Both the position numbers and the translations under genes were made by a program. The notes beneath the pieces were generated by a model. That model was not told the origin of the DNA. It saw only the letters and a list, made by a program, of their open reading frames with translations, and did not search any database. Of a stretch of DNA of 64,000 nucleotides, positions 14,107-23,102 are shown in pieces (position 1 is the stretch's first letter; every line of letters begins with the position of its first letter). Where the stretch lies: assembly GCA_038230215.1 (NCBI GenBank), contig JBBRNR010000004.1, forward strand, positions 265,813-329,812. The letters run 5' to 3'. The DNA is from DASVRZ01 sp038230215 (GTDB lineage Bacteria > Verrucomicrobiota > Verrucomicrobiia > Chthoniobacterales > DASVRZ01).

Positions 14107-15819
14107 TTAGACCGTCCCAACACTGTGGAAGGTCGCGTCGGCGGGAAGCACGGCACGGTCGCAGAAGTCGCCAAAACCTTCGCCATCGTTCCGCTCCAAG
14201 GCGTAACGCTTAATGATTGGCGTCACCAAAGCCACGGCGTCGTCGAGGGTCACGCTCGGGGAAACGAGGCGGTTGAGTCGGGTTCCATTGTAACTCGCCC
14301 CGAGGTAGAGCGCGTATTTGTTCGGCGCGCGGCCGACGAGGCCGATCTCGGCGAGATACGGACGGGCGCAACCGTTCGGGCAACCAGTGATGCGCAGACT
14401 GATGGCGTCCTCACGCAAGCCGGCCTCATCGAGCACGACTTCAAATTTCTCCAAAAGCTGGGGCAAAATGCGTTCGCTCTCAGCCAAGGCCAGACCGCAA
14501 GTCGGCAGCGCGACGCAGGAAAGCGCGTTCAGCCGCAGCTTGGAATGGTGGTTCTCCCGAGTGAGGCTGTGCTTGGCAAGGATGGCGTCGATTTCATCCT
14601 TCTTCTCGGCAGTGACGCCGGAAATGCTGAGGTTTTGCGATGGAGTGAGACGGAAATCGGCGGTGCTGCCGTTGAGCAGTTCCGCAATCTCGCGGAGGGC
14701 CGTCTTCATGGACCAGCCGGGGATGTCCTTGATGCGTCCGCTCAAAATATGCAGCCCGTAGAACCAGGTGTGATCGGCGCACTCGTGCCAGCCGTGCGGG
14801 TCTTCGATGGTGGTGAAATGGAAGGGGCGGGCAGGCTCGAAACGAATGCTGGAGCGGAGTTCCACTTCGCCCTTGAACCACTCAATGCCGTGATCCTCGA
14901 TGGTGTATTTCAGGCGGGCGTGTTTGCGATTCGTGCGATCACCGTAATCGCGCTGGGTCATGAGGACGGCTTCGCCAATGGCGTTGACTTTGTCCGTGGT
15001 GATGAAACCGAGGACATCGGCCAGACGCGGAAAGGTTTCCGCGTTGCCGTGGCTCATGCCGAGTCCGCCGCCGACAGTGACGTTATAACCGATGACTTGG
15101 CCGTGCTCGACGATGGCGATGAAACCCAGATCTTGGGAAAAAATGTCCACGTCGTTCGACGGCGGGAGCACGAAGGCTGTCTTAAATTTCCTCGGCAGAT
15201 ACGTCGGGCCATACATCGGCTCGGCCTCGCCGCCCGCAACCAATTCCTCATCCAGATAAATTTCGTGGTAGGCGTGCGTCTTTGGCAGGGCAAATTCGCT
15301 CCACGCCACGGCTTGATCGTAAACCTGGCGCGAGACACCGCTGTATTCCGGGTTGGGCGGAGCCATGACGTTGCGGTTGACGTCGCCGCAGGCCGCGATG
15401 GAGTCCAATAACACCCGGTGCATCCGCTGCACGAGCGCCTTCACATTTCCCTTCAGAACCCCATGGAACTGGAACGTCTGACGGGTGGTCAGACGCAGCG
15501 AGGGCGAGGCAATTTCCCCAGCGAGACTGTCGAGTGCGATCCATTGCGCGGGGGTGGCGCGGCCACCGGGCAGGCGGACGCGGAGCATGAAGGAAAAGGC
15601 TTTTTCCTGCCCTGCTTTCTTCAGCGCGTTGCGCAGGTCGCGGTCGTCCTGGAGATAAAGACCGTGAAACTTGGTGAGCTGGCCGTTTTGCTCGGAAATA
15701 GCTCCGGTCGAAGTGTCGGCCAGATCCTCGGCGATGGTTCCGCGAAGAAGATTTGAAGCGACTTTGATGCCCTCGTTCGGGTTGGGAGGCTTGGCGACGA
15801 CTGGAGTTTCGGTGCTCAT
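14107..15819 (-). CDS. sulfite/nitrite reductase hemoprotein subunit
   Basis: This 570-residue enzyme of the assimilatory siroheme family carries out the six-electron reduction of sulfite or nitrite. It shows the ferredoxin-like half domains (SLRLTTRQTFQFHGV; DVNRNVMAPPNP) and the siroheme/4Fe-4S cysteines: C435 and C441 in CVALPTC, and C480 and C484 in TGCPNGCARP. The NxxRNV and TxRQxxQ motifs bind siroheme. The start at 15819 (MSTETPVV) is preferred to 15843, because a TATAAT-like sequence lies between them. Sulfite versus nitrite specificity cannot be told from the sequence. Confidence 0.9.
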   Translation of the reverse strand: MSTETPVVAKPPNPNEGIKVASNLLRGTIAEDLADTSTGAISEQNGQLTKFHGLYLQDDRDLRNALKKAGQEKAFSFMLRVRLPGGRATPAQWIALDSLAGEIASPSLRLTTRQTFQFHGVLKGNVKALVQRMHRVLLDSIAACGDVNRNVMAPPNPEYSGVSRQVYDQAVAWSEFALPKTHAYHEIYLDEELVAGGEAEPMYGPTYLPRKFKTAFVLPPSNDVDIFSQDLGFIAIVEHGQVIGYNVTVGGGLGMSHGNAETFPRLADVLGFITTDKVNAIGEAVLMTQRDYGDRTNRKHARLKYTIEDHGIEWFKGEVELRSSIRFEPARPFHFTTIEDPHGWHECADHTWFYGLHILSGRIKDIPGWSMKTALREIAELLNGSTADFRLTPSQNLSISGVTAEKKDEIDAILAKHSLTRENHHSKLRLNALSCVALPTCGLALAESERILPQLLEKFEVVLDEAGLREDAISLRITGCPNGCARPYLAEIGLVGRAPNKYALYLGASYNGTRLNRLVSPSVTLDDAVALVTPIIKRYALERNDGEGFGDFCDRAVLPADATFHSVGTV

Positions 15820-15899
15820 AAAATGGGCAATTATTATACCCAAAAACGCGGGATGACCTAGTTTTTATTCACCCATGCTTCGCCACTGGTGCGTCTTCC

Positions 15900-16127
15900 C
15901 TAATGCAGATAGAGGGCGAATGCTCCGGTGAGCACCGCCACATGCGCCCAGATGGCCCAGACCTGAACCTTGTTGTAAGTGCGCCCGCTCTCGTTATCAC
16001 CCGGAATCTCGGGGTTGTGACCGAAGAGCTTTTGATCGTTTTTCACCAGGTAGAAGCCCGCCAGCAAAGTAGCCACAAAGGCCAGGGTGAAGAGGCATTG
16101 AAAAAGGATCTTCGCTTCGTTTGACAT
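15900..16127 (-). CDS. small two-helix membrane protein
   Basis: This 75-residue protein has two membrane segments (LFQCLFTLAFVATLLAGFYL and VWAIWAHVAVLTGAFALYL) joined by a polar loop (KNDQKLFGHNPEIPGDNESG). I do not recognise the family. It lies between the hemoprotein reductase and riboflavin synthase genes on the same strand. The start at 16127 (MSNEAK) avoids seven extra residues of a longer frame. Confidence 0.6.
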   Translation of the reverse strand: MSNEAKILFQCLFTLAFVATLLAGFYLVKNDQKLFGHNPEIPGDNESGRTYNKVQVWAIWAHVAVLTGAFALYLH

Positions 16128-16200
16128 GCTGAAAAGATAAAACTGCAAGTCGCATTTGCAAGAACTCGGACGAGCCAGCCATGACTTTCGGTTCCTCAGA

Positions 16201-16794
16201 TCAGCCTTCGCGGCGAATGAGCATGCGCTCGACGTATTTCGCGAGAATATCGAACTCCAGATTCACAGTTTCGCCGCTTTGCACATGGCGGAGGTTGGTG
16301 TTTTCAAAGGTGAAGGGGATGATCCAGCAGACGAGGCTCGCTTCACCCGCCTCAGCAACGGTGAGGCTGACGCCGTTGACGCAGATGCTGCCTTTGAACG
16401 CGATGTAATGGCTGAAGTCGGGCGGAAACAGGATTTCCAGTCGGTGATCCGCCCCCTGCTGGGCGAAGGAGGCGACGGTGCCGACGCAATCGACGTGGCC
16501 CTGGACGAGGTGACCGTCAATCCGGCTGCTGGCGCGCATGGCGCGCTCAACGTTGACGACCGACCCGGGTTTGACGTCGCGCAGGTTGCTGCGTCCAAGG
16601 GTTTCTTCGAGGAGATCGAACCCAATCTGGTCGTCCCGATGCGAGGTAACGGTGAGGCAGACGCCGTTGATGGCCACGCTGTCGCCACGTTTGACGCGCT
16701 TGCCGAAGCGGCTGGTGAGAAGGAGTTGGATGCTTTTCGTGGTGCGGCGCAACCATTGCACCTGGGCGACTTCTTCGACGATTCCGGTAAACAT
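16201..16794 (-). CDS. ribE: riboflavin synthase, alpha subunit
   Basis: This enzyme dismutates two molecules of 6,7-dimethyl-8-ribityllumazine to riboflavin. Its 197 residues form two lumazine-binding repeats. The first has MFTGIVEE, GDSVAINGVCLTV and FDLLEETLGRSNL; the second has DGHLVQGHVDCVG, GSICVNGVSLTV and EFDILAKYVER. The length is typical. It follows the antiporter gene by 19 bp on the same strand. No FMN riboswitch was recognised upstream. The gene is called ribE or ribC depending on the organism. Confidence 0.96.
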   Translation of the reverse strand: MFTGIVEEVAQVQWLRRTTKSIQLLLTSRFGKRVKRGDSVAINGVCLTVTSHRDDQIGFDLLEETLGRSNLRDVKPGSVVNVERAMRASSRIDGHLVQGHVDCVGTVASFAQQGADHRLEILFPPDFSHYIAFKGSICVNGVSLTVAEAGEASLVCWIIPFTFENTNLRHVQSGETVNLEFDILAKYVERMLIRREG

Positions 16795-16813
16795 AAGAGG
16801 ACGGGAAAAGTAT

Positions 16814-18106
16814 TCAGAAAGGGGCGAAGCGCGAGAAGAAAAGCAGGTGGATGACGCCGAAGATAGGGAAGAGAATAGGCAGGGCGTATTTCCAAAAATA
16901 CTTCAGGAAATGCGGTGTCTCGACCCGTGACTGCCCGGCGATGGCTTTGACCATGAAGTTGGGGCCGTTGCCGATGTAGGTGATGGCTCCAAAAAAGACG
17001 GCTCCCAACGAAATGGCGACCAGGGTGTGGTCATGTTGCGAGAGAAAAGTTTGCATGTGAGCGGGGTTGTCGAGGCTGAGCCCTTTCAGGCCAAAAGCAG
17101 CGGCCAAAAAAGTGAGGTAAGTCGGGGCGTTATCGAGGACGCCGGAGAGAATACCGCTCAACCAGTAAAATTGCGCGGGGCTGGAGATGCCGAGCGACGC
17201 GGCGTGCGTTTCCAAATAATCCAGCGCCGGAACCATCGTGGCGAAGATGCCGGCGAAGAGCCAGGCGACTTCCTGAATGGGGAGAAAAGTGAAGTCGTTG
17301 ATGTTGTGGACGGCTTTTCTGGTGGAAACATACGAGCCAACGGCAGCGGCGATCATGAGAATTTCCCGCCAAGGCGTTGGGCAAAAGACGCCGCCGAGGA
17401 TGATCCCAAGGAAAAGGAGGTTATGCAGGCCAGCGAATTTCCATTCCTCGTGCGCGGTTTGCCGGTCGCGGATTTCCTTGGAACTCCGATGAAAATTTCC
17501 CCGGTCGATGAGGTAAAAGATCGCCAGCAACAGCGCGATGGCGATGGTCCAGGCCTGCCAGCAATGCTGGATGACCCACCAGAATGGAACTCCCTTCAAA
17601 AACCCGAGGAACAACGGTGGATCGCCAATCGGGGTGAGCCCGCCGCCGACATTGCTGACGATGAAAATAAAGAAAACGATGTGAAACGCGGTGACGCGAA
17701 ATTTGTTCATCCGAATCCAAGGCCGAATGAGGAGCATCGAAGCGCCCGTGGTGCCGATGACGTTGGCGAGAACGGCACCGATAAGGAGAAAGAGGACGTT
17801 TACGCGGGGTGTGGCCTGGCCTTTGACCTGAATGTGAATGCCGCCCGAGACCACAAACAGACTGCCGATCAACGCAATGAAACTGATGTATTCATGCGCC
17901 ACATGGAGCATTCGCTCGGGCTGATGCAGGGCGAAGACGTAATAAAAAACAGAGACGAGTCCCAGTGCAATGGCGACTTTCGGGTAGTGCTGTTCCCACC
18001 AGTGTTTGTGAATGAATGGCATGGCGGCGATGCAGCCGAGCATGAGAACGAACGGCAGAATCATCGCCGGATGCGGCTCAATGGCGGTGGAAGCGAGGAG
18101 ATTCAT
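16814..18106 (-). CDS. NhaD/ArsB-type sodium:proton antiporter
   Basis: This integral membrane protein of 430 residues has about 11-12 hydrophobic segments. It belongs to the ion transporter superfamily that includes NhaD and CitMHS. Typical segments are LLIGAVLANVIGTTGASMLL, NVGGGLTPIGDPPLFLGFLKG (the conserved polar loop) and the C-terminal FFGAITYIGNGPNFMVKAIA. NhaD proteins exchange Na+ or Li+ for H+. The exact substrate here is inferred. It is followed by ribE and preceded by a MoaD gene 5 bp away on the same strand. Confidence 0.85.
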   Translation of the reverse strand: MNLLASTAIEPHPAMILPFVLMLGCIAAMPFIHKHWWEQHYPKVAIALGLVSVFYYVFALHQPERMLHVAHEYISFIALIGSLFVVSGGIHIQVKGQATPRVNVLFLLIGAVLANVIGTTGASMLLIRPWIRMNKFRVTAFHIVFFIFIVSNVGGGLTPIGDPPLFLGFLKGVPFWWVIQHCWQAWTIAIALLLAIFYLIDRGNFHRSSKEIRDRQTAHEEWKFAGLHNLLFLGIILGGVFCPTPWREILMIAAAVGSYVSTRKAVHNINDFTFLPIQEVAWLFAGIFATMVPALDYLETHAASLGISSPAQFYWLSGILSGVLDNAPTYLTFLAAAFGLKGLSLDNPAHMQTFLSQHDHTLVAISLGAVFFGAITYIGNGPNFMVKAIAGQSRVETPHFLKYFWKYALPILFPIFGVIHLLFFSRFAPF

Positions 18107-18111
18107 GGGAA

Positions 18112-18351
18112 TTATCCGCCTTGAACGGGTGGCATCACGCTGAGGAGATCATTTTCGTGAAGAATCTGGTCGCGTGGGGCAAATTCGACTCCCACGGCGA
18201 TGAGAATTTTTCCATTCCAGTTAGAGAGCAATGGCAGGCGACGCTCCAATTCCACAAGCGCCATGCCGACGGTTGCATTTTCCTCCAACTCCAATGTGGC
18301 AGGGCCGTGCAAATCGCGCAGTTTGGAAAAAAACTGCACCCGGATCGTCAT
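18112..18351 (-). CDS. moaD: MoaD-type sulfur carrier protein
   Basis: This is a 79-residue beta-grasp protein (MTIRVQFFSKLRDL, SVMPPVQGG) with the C-terminal GG needed for thiocarboxylation. MoaD donates sulfur to molybdopterin synthase. The SVMPPVQGG ending is typical of MoaD rather than ThiS. The ATG overlaps the hpt stop by four bases (ATGA). No moaE is adjacent, so molybdenum cofactor genes must lie elsewhere. Confidence 0.85.
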   Translation of the reverse strand: MTIRVQFFSKLRDLHGPATLELEENATVGMALVELERRLPLLSNWNGKILIAVGVEFAPRDQILHENDLLSVMPPVQGG

Positions 18352-18887
18352 AGGCCAGTGACTTCGGGCCGCAGGACGCCGATGAAAGGGAGGTTGCGGT
18401 ATTTTTCCTGGAAATCGAGGCCGTAGCCGACAACAAATTCGTTCGCGATGTCGAAGCCCACGTAATCCGCCTCGACGGGACGTGCGACGCCGATGTTTTT
18501 GCGGAGCAGGACGCAGATTTTCGTGCTCAGAGTATGCGTCTCGCGCTCGATTTTGTCCTTCAAGCAATTCAGAGTCAGTCCGGTGTCGAGGATGTCGTCT
18601 ATGATGAGGACATGGCGCCCCTCAAGGTCGGGCATGGCGGCTTGAAACGTGACCTGTCCACTCGTGGAAGTGCCTCCGTGGTAGGACGAGACGCTGAGGC
18701 AGATGATACGCAAGGGCAGCGGTATGCGGCGCAGAAGGTCGGCTCCAAACATGAAGCTACCGCTCATGAGACAGAGCACGGTGAGTTCGCGCCCGGCATA
18801 CGCCTCGGTCAGGGTCGCCGCCATTTCATCCAGCCGAGCGAAAATCGTGGAGGTGTGAAGGAGGATTTTGGAGAGATCTTCTTGCAT
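18348..18887 (-). CDS. hpt: hypoxanthine phosphoribosyltransferase
   Basis: This purine salvage enzyme converts hypoxanthine or guanine with PRPP to IMP or GMP. The 179-residue protein has the PRPP-binding motif VLIIDDILDTGLTL (about 92-105), the flexible loop SVSSYHGGT and the base-binding end YVGFDIANEFVVGYGLD. The length is standard. It is the first gene of a chain hpt-moaD-antiporter-ribE with overlaps or short gaps, suggesting one transcript. Confidence 0.96.
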   Translation of the reverse strand: MQEDLSKILLHTSTIFARLDEMAATLTEAYAGRELTVLCLMSGSFMFGADLLRRIPLPLRIICLSVSSYHGGTSTSGQVTFQAAMPDLEGRHVLIIDDILDTGLTLNCLKDKIERETHTLSTKICVLLRKNIGVARPVEADYVGFDIANEFVVGYGLDFQEKYRNLPFIGVLRPEVTGL

Positions 18888-19093
18888 GGTAAATCATGCC
18901 GAAACCACGGCACAGCGAAAGGATTGCGGATTTCACAAAGAAAGAACAATGCATTTCCGAAAAAAAAGAGGGCCATTCACCCCCTTTTCACGCGATGTTT
19001 GGTTGAAAGATTTGGAATTAAGTGTTGTCAGTCCCACTGTCAGCCTCTAAATCTCTCACCGAGCTACCCGCTCAAGAAAGGAGGGAAATAACT

Positions 19094-19222
19094 ATGAAAA
19101 CTATCAAAATTCTCGCAATCGTTGCTATCGCAGCGAGCGCACTCAGCCTAGGCGCGTGTGCAAAGAAGGAAACGATGAGCACCACCAATACCGGCGCTTC
19201 TACGACCGGCATGTCCAAGTAA
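19094..19222 (+). CDS. small entericidin-like lipoprotein
   Basis: This 42-residue lipoprotein precursor has a signal peptide ending in the lipobox LGAC (MKTIKILAIVAIAASALSLG-AC). The mature part is short and Ser/Thr-rich (AKKETMSTTNTGASTTGMSK). The ATG is fixed by a good AAGGAGG upstream, one of the few strong sites in this window. A terminator follows 20 bp after the stop, so it is a single-gene unit. Entericidin-like peptides are small membrane lipoproteins of uncertain role. Confidence 0.8.
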   Translation: MKTIKILAIVAIAASALSLGACAKKETMSTTNTGASTTGMSK

Positions 19223-19241
19223 ATCGTTACCACTGATTTCG

Positions 19242-19282
19242 CCGGGGCAATCTTCTCACGGAGATTGCCTCGGTCTTTTTTT
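19242..19282 (+). terminator. Rho-independent terminator
   Basis: CCGGGGCAATCT and AGATTGCCTCGG form a 12-bp stem (one G-T pair) followed by TCTTTTTTT. It ends the small lipoprotein gene. Confidence 0.92.
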
Positions 19283-19291
19283 GCCCGGGTA

Positions 19292-19906
19292 TCAGCCCTG
19301 AAGATCGCGACCGGGCCGCACTTTCACACTCAGAAAAGGCGAACCGCGCTCGACGAAACGCCACGGGAAATGGGCGGCTTTCGTGATGCCAATGCGGAAA
19401 TCCGATTCGACTTCCATTGCACTCTGCGGCGAGAGAAAAGTGCGACTCGGATCACTGCAAAGATCGAAGCCATGCTCGGCCCGACCGATGCCAAAGGAGA
19501 CGGTCAGTTTTCCTGGGCCGGAGCAGAGTTGACGCACTGGCTCCAGCCTGCGTCGCTCGCGCATTTTCTCAATTCCCTGGGTAGGCTCGACCGCGCGGAT
19601 GAGCACGAAGCCATTCCCCTTCCCTCCTTTAATGAGGACATTCAGCAGCCAGTGAATGCCGTAATTCTGGTAAACGTAAGCCGTTCCCGGAGGCTGATCC
19701 TCGATAAATTTCCGCGCCAACTTCCGGGCGAATGTGTGGCAGGCCTCGTCGCCGAATTCCGCATACGCCTCCGTCTCGACAATGCGCCCGCGGCACTCGT
19801 TCCAGACTAACTCGCAGCCAATCATTTCCCGCGCGCAAACCAGCGGATCGCGTTGAAAAAACTCCCGAGGGAGCGGCTTGCTAGAGAGGGTGATCCGGGT
19901 GTTCAT
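19292..19906 (-). CDS. 3-methyladenine DNA glycosylase (MPG/AAG family)
   Basis: This base-excision repair glycosylase removes alkylated purines. The 204-residue protein has the family motifs IVETEAY (catalytic Glu region, about 42-48), GTAYVYQNYGIHWLLNVL and VLIRAVEPTQGIEKM. The length is typical of the bacterial AAG family. Its start overlaps the end of the small lipoprotein gene by 26 bp, so it is likely read from the NIF3-lipoprotein-MPG transcript. Confidence 0.95.
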   Translation of the reverse strand: MNTRITLSSKPLPREFFQRDPLVCAREMIGCELVWNECRGRIVETEAYAEFGDEACHTFARKLARKFIEDQPPGTAYVYQNYGIHWLLNVLIKGGKGNGFVLIRAVEPTQGIEKMRERRRLEPVRQLCSGPGKLTVSFGIGRAEHGFDLCSDPSRTFLSPQSAMEVESDFRIGITKAAHFPWRFVERGSPFLSVKVRPGRDLQG

Positions 19907-20084
19907 CGAGCGATTTCATGGAGTGTCCGCCCTCGTTTGGTGGCGGGCCTTTTTTGCCATACATCCGCTCGTCGGCACCCTTTTGCGGGTGCACCCAGCC
20001 CGAGTAAAAGAAATCTTTGTCCTCCTGATCGATCTCGCAACCTGCCAGTAAGAATAGCATCAGACTGAACCAGAAAATTTTCAT
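19881..20084 (-). CDS. small lipoprotein
   Basis: This 67-residue precursor has the signal MKIFWFSLMLFLLAGC (lipobox LAGC). The mature part is polar (EIDQEDKDFFYSGWVHPQKG). The ATG overlaps the stop of the NIF3 gene (ATGA) and the gene end overlaps the MPG start, so it is embedded in a tight three-gene chain. The family is not recognised. Confidence 0.75.
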   Translation of the reverse strand: MKIFWFSLMLFLLAGCEIDQEDKDFFYSGWVHPQKGADERMYGKKGPPPNEGGHSMKSLDEHPDHPL

Positions 20085-20833
20085 AAGCCTGTGGGATGAT
20101 CGATGAATTGCCACGGCAGATCAAATCTCTCCGCGACATGCTGTGCCAGGGCTTTCACTCCAAATGTCTCCGTCGCATAATGGCCAGCGTAGAAAAGATT
20201 CACCCCCAGTTCCTCGGCCAGTCCAAAGCTGTGATGCGGCCCCTCGCCCGTAATAAATGTGTCGATTCCTGCCGCTGCGGCGCGGGCGATTTCCGCTCCA
20301 GCGCCGCCGGTGACGACCCCGATTTCCCGCACGATGGACGGCCCGCCGGGCGCGAGATGCGGGCGACTTTCGAGCAATTCTTCGAGCAGCACGCTGAGTG
20401 TGTCGCGCTGTATTTCGCCACATCCGCGCAAGCCGATAAGCTGGCCTTTTTCGGGGAAAAATGGTCTTACATCCGTCAGCCCCAAGCAGGAAATAAGCCG
20501 GGCGTTGTTACCCAGAGTCGGATGCAAGTCGAGTGGCAGGTGCGAGCTGTAAATGGCGAGATTTGCGTCGATGGCCAGCTTCAGTTTGCGGTGCCACGCG
20601 CCCCGGATCGGTTGCGCGCCTGCCCAGAAAAGCCCGTGATGCACGAGCAAACAATCGACTCCCAGCGCGATGGCTTTTTCGATTACCGGCAAGGTCGCAT
20701 CCACGGCCGCGCCTAGCCGGCTTACACTCCCGTCGTTCTCGAGTTGCAGCCCATTCATCGCGCCTGACCAGTCGGCGATCTCGCTGGTGCGCAGCGTTTC
20801 GTCGAGGTGGCGAACGAGTAAGTCGAGTTGCAT
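20081..20833 (-). CDS. NIF3-like dinuclear metal-centre protein
   Basis: This 250-residue member of the NIF3/YbgI family forms toroidal hexamers with a two-metal site. Diagnostic residues are the HHGLFW motif (CLLVHHGLFWAGA, about 66-78), SSHLPLDLHP and the C-terminal HYATETFGVKAL with conserved His and Glu. The physiological role of the family is unsettled; older annotations call it GTP cyclohydrolase I type 2. The start MQLDLLVRHLDETL at 20833 fits the family N-terminus better than 20872. Confidence 0.93.
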   Translation of the reverse strand: MQLDLLVRHLDETLRTSEIADWSGAMNGLQLENDGSVSRLGAAVDATLPVIEKAIALGVDCLLVHHGLFWAGAQPIRGAWHRKLKLAIDANLAIYSSHLPLDLHPTLGNNARLISCLGLTDVRPFFPEKGQLIGLRGCGEIQRDTLSVLLEELLESRPHLAPGGPSIVREIGVVTGGAGAEIARAAAAGIDTFITGEGPHHSFGLAEELGVNLFYAGHYATETFGVKALAQHVAERFDLPWQFIDHPTGL

Positions 20834-21006
20834 TGAGCTCCACTGATATCGACGCAGGCGCACCGACGCCACGAATTATTTCTCAAACGCAGGGTGTTTT
20901 CTCCATCGTCGCGGCCCTGTGGATTGATTTAACGATAGACTCGCAAAGATGAATCTACCGCTGAGTATGTAAATTGCTTGATTCAAGTTTCTGTCCCCTT
21001 TTCCTC

Positions 21007-21735
21007 ATGAACAGCTTCGACCACAGCCTTCTTTTATTCTTTAATCAGTTCTCCCAGAAATCCGTAGTCTTCGATTACCTGATGGTGTTTTTGGAAAACA
21101 CTAATTTGCTCAAGGGCGGTCTTTTCATCGCTGTTTTTTGGGGATTCTGGCTGCAACCCTCCCCCGAGCAGGAACGGCGGCGATGCATCATACTTGCCAC
21201 CCTCACCGGCTGCGCTGCGGCCATTCTCGCCGCGCGTTTGCTGGCCCTGAATCTTCCCTTTCGCGTCCGTCCGCTCAATGAATCCGCCGTGCGCTTTCTC
21301 CATCCGCTTGGCACCTCGCAGCATACCCTGGAGAAATGGAGCTCCTTTCCCAGCGATCACGCAGCGTTGTTTTTTGGATTGTCGCTCGGCTGTTATCTCA
21401 TCTCGCGGAGGGTCGGCCTGCTTGCGGCCATTTACACAGGAGTCGTGGTCATGTTTCCGAGGGTGTATCTCGGGTTTCATTATCCCACAGACATTCTCAT
21501 CGGCGGTCTCATCGGCCTGCTCGCCGTGGCCGTGGCGAATCAAACCCGCCTGCGCGAGAAGCTGGGAAACTTCGGTCTCGGCTGGATGCGACGGGCGCCT
21601 GTCTCGTTTTACATTTGCTTCTTTCTCGCCACTTACCAGTTCGTCGTGCTCTTTGACGATATCCGTTCCGCCGGACACCTCGTGATGGACCTTCGGCATG
21701 CCATGCATGGGGAAACCGTGGAGCCGCGGGGCTAG
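21007..21735 (+). CDS. PAP2-family membrane phosphatase
   Basis: This 242-residue integral membrane protein has the three PAP2 phosphatase motifs: a RPLNES-type first motif, SSFPSDHAALFFG, and RVYLGFHYPTDILIGG with the catalytic His. It has about six membrane segments. Family members dephosphorylate lipid phosphates such as undecaprenyl pyrophosphate or phosphatidic acid. Start 21007 (MNSFDHSLLLFF) was chosen over 20974. It converges with the GT2 gene with a 4-bp overlap at the stops. Confidence 0.9.
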   Translation: MNSFDHSLLLFFNQFSQKSVVFDYLMVFLENTNLLKGGLFIAVFWGFWLQPSPEQERRRCIILATLTGCAAAILAARLLALNLPFRVRPLNESAVRFLHPLGTSQHTLEKWSSFPSDHAALFFGLSLGCYLISRRVGLLAAIYTGVVVMFPRVYLGFHYPTDILIGGLIGLLAVAVANQTRLREKLGNFGLGWMRRAPVSFYICFFLATYQFVVLFDDIRSAGHLVMDLRHAMHGETVEPRG

Positions 21736-22649
21736 GCGGGCGACATGACACCCGCTCCACGCTGACACCACCGACGTAAAAAAGCGGGAAGCCATCTCTG
21801 TTTGAATGCCAGCCAGCGATATTGACGGTGCAGTTGGCGCAACTGACTCCAGAGCTGCGCGTCGCTCACTCGCGCCTTTGTAAAATACTTCAGCACCCAA
21901 TCGAGGAAGAGCAAATGACTCGCAAAAATGGCCCCAGAGGCGACCACCCCGGTCGTGGTGGACTGGGAATGCTGCCGATATTTCACCTTCCAACCGGGGA
22001 GCAGCAGACAGGCGTGCTTCAGCGCGATCTTGTAGGAAATAGTCTGATCCTCCGCCCAACGCAGCGTTTGTTCAAATCCACCCACCGCCTCCGCCGACGA
22101 CCGCCGTACCATCAATGCGCTCATCCCCGGGATCGATTCATTGCGCAGCCAGCGGCGAATCAGCGCCCTCGGCGGAAACACCTCCAACTCCGTCGCGTGC
22201 TCCTCCACCTGGTCCTCCCCTGCGCCATCGTGCCAGCGCAGGATGCCTCCGTAAATTAGCGCCGACTCGGGGTGCGACTGCATGGCCTCGACCTGCTGCT
22301 CCAGCTTGTCGGGCAGCCAGAAATCATCGGCGTCGATAAAAGCGATCAGCTCGCCCGACGCGTGCCGCATCCCGAAGTTGCGCGAAGCAGCCGGTCCGCT
22401 ATGGACCGACTCGGGTGCGCGCAGAAAATGGATATTATCATAAGTCGCCGCATACTCACGGGCCACGGCGTCGCTGCCATCGGTCGTGCCGCTATCGACG
22501 AGAAACAACTCCCACCGTCGGTGTGTTTGCGCACGCACGCTCTCGATGGCCTCCCGAAAATAGGCAGTCGGTGGATTGTAAAAACACGTCACCACCGACA
22601 CCAGCGGCCCTGCGGTGTTGGTGGAATCTAGGAGGGATCTTTCGGACAT
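21732..22649 (-). CDS. family 2 glycosyltransferase
   Basis: This GT-A fold transferase of 305 residues has the N-terminal nucleotide-sugar site (PLVSVVTCFYNPP, RWELFLVDSGTTDGS) and the metal-binding DxD region (ELIAFIDADDFWLPDKLEQQ). An acceptor-domain WAEDQTISYKIAL follows. It lacks a membrane segment except possibly near the C-terminus. It probably adds a sugar to a surface polysaccharide or lipid. It stands alone between convergent and divergent genes, so the substrate is unknown. Confidence 0.9.
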   Translation of the reverse strand: MSERSLLDSTNTAGPLVSVVTCFYNPPTAYFREAIESVRAQTHRRWELFLVDSGTTDGSDAVAREYAATYDNIHFLRAPESVHSGPAASRNFGMRHASGELIAFIDADDFWLPDKLEQQVEAMQSHPESALIYGGILRWHDGAGEDQVEEHATELEVFPPRALIRRWLRNESIPGMSALMVRRSSAEAVGGFEQTLRWAEDQTISYKIALKHACLLLPGWKVKYRQHSQSTTTGVVASGAIFASHLLFLDWVLKYFTKARVSDAQLWSQLRQLHRQYRWLAFKQRWLPAFLRRWCQRGAGVMSPA

Positions 22650-22747
22650 GAAGCTTTTGTAATGGCAAACCACATACCAATGAAAGTCCCCAAAAAGCGA
22701 CGGCGTCTCTATTCGCCAAGATTAGCGTGCTCCGCTACTTTGCCACC

Positions 22748-23086
22748 ATGACGATGGAAAATCTGGACGAACTCTTTGATGACGCGAGCGGCGACATTGC
22801 CCTCGGCGAATTGGACGCGGCGGCGGAGAAATACCGGCGCTGCGTGGAGATCGATCCGGCGTTCTTCGACGGCTGGCACGCGCTGGGCATGACTTTGATG
22901 AAACTCGGACGTTATTCCGAGGCGATCGACGCGGGATTGAAAGCGGTCGAGTTACATCCGAATGACCTGCTCGGGTGGTCGAGCCTTTCTATGTTTTACG
23001 TCCGCAACGGCCAAATCAAAGAGGCCGAGGCCGCCGGTGCGAAAGCGAAAATTTTATCTTGGGGCGGCAAAATCGCCCGTGAATAA
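22748..23086 (+). CDS. TPR-repeat protein
   Basis: This is a 112-residue protein of about three tetratricopeptide repeats (GELDAAAEKYRRCVEIDPAF, GWHALGMTLMKLGRYSEAID, GWSSLSMFYVRNGQIKEAEA). There is no signal peptide. It precedes metG by 16 bp on the same strand and is likely co-transcribed with it. Similar small TPR proteins next to metG occur in other genomes of this group (from memory, not checked). It is presumably a protein-protein adaptor. Confidence 0.8.
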   Translation: MTMENLDELFDDASGDIALGELDAAAEKYRRCVEIDPAFFDGWHALGMTLMKLGRYSEAIDAGLKAVELHPNDLLGWSSLSMFYVRNGQIKEAEAAGAKAKILSWGGKIARE

Positions 23087-23102
23087 TCAGCGTCCCATTG
23101 CC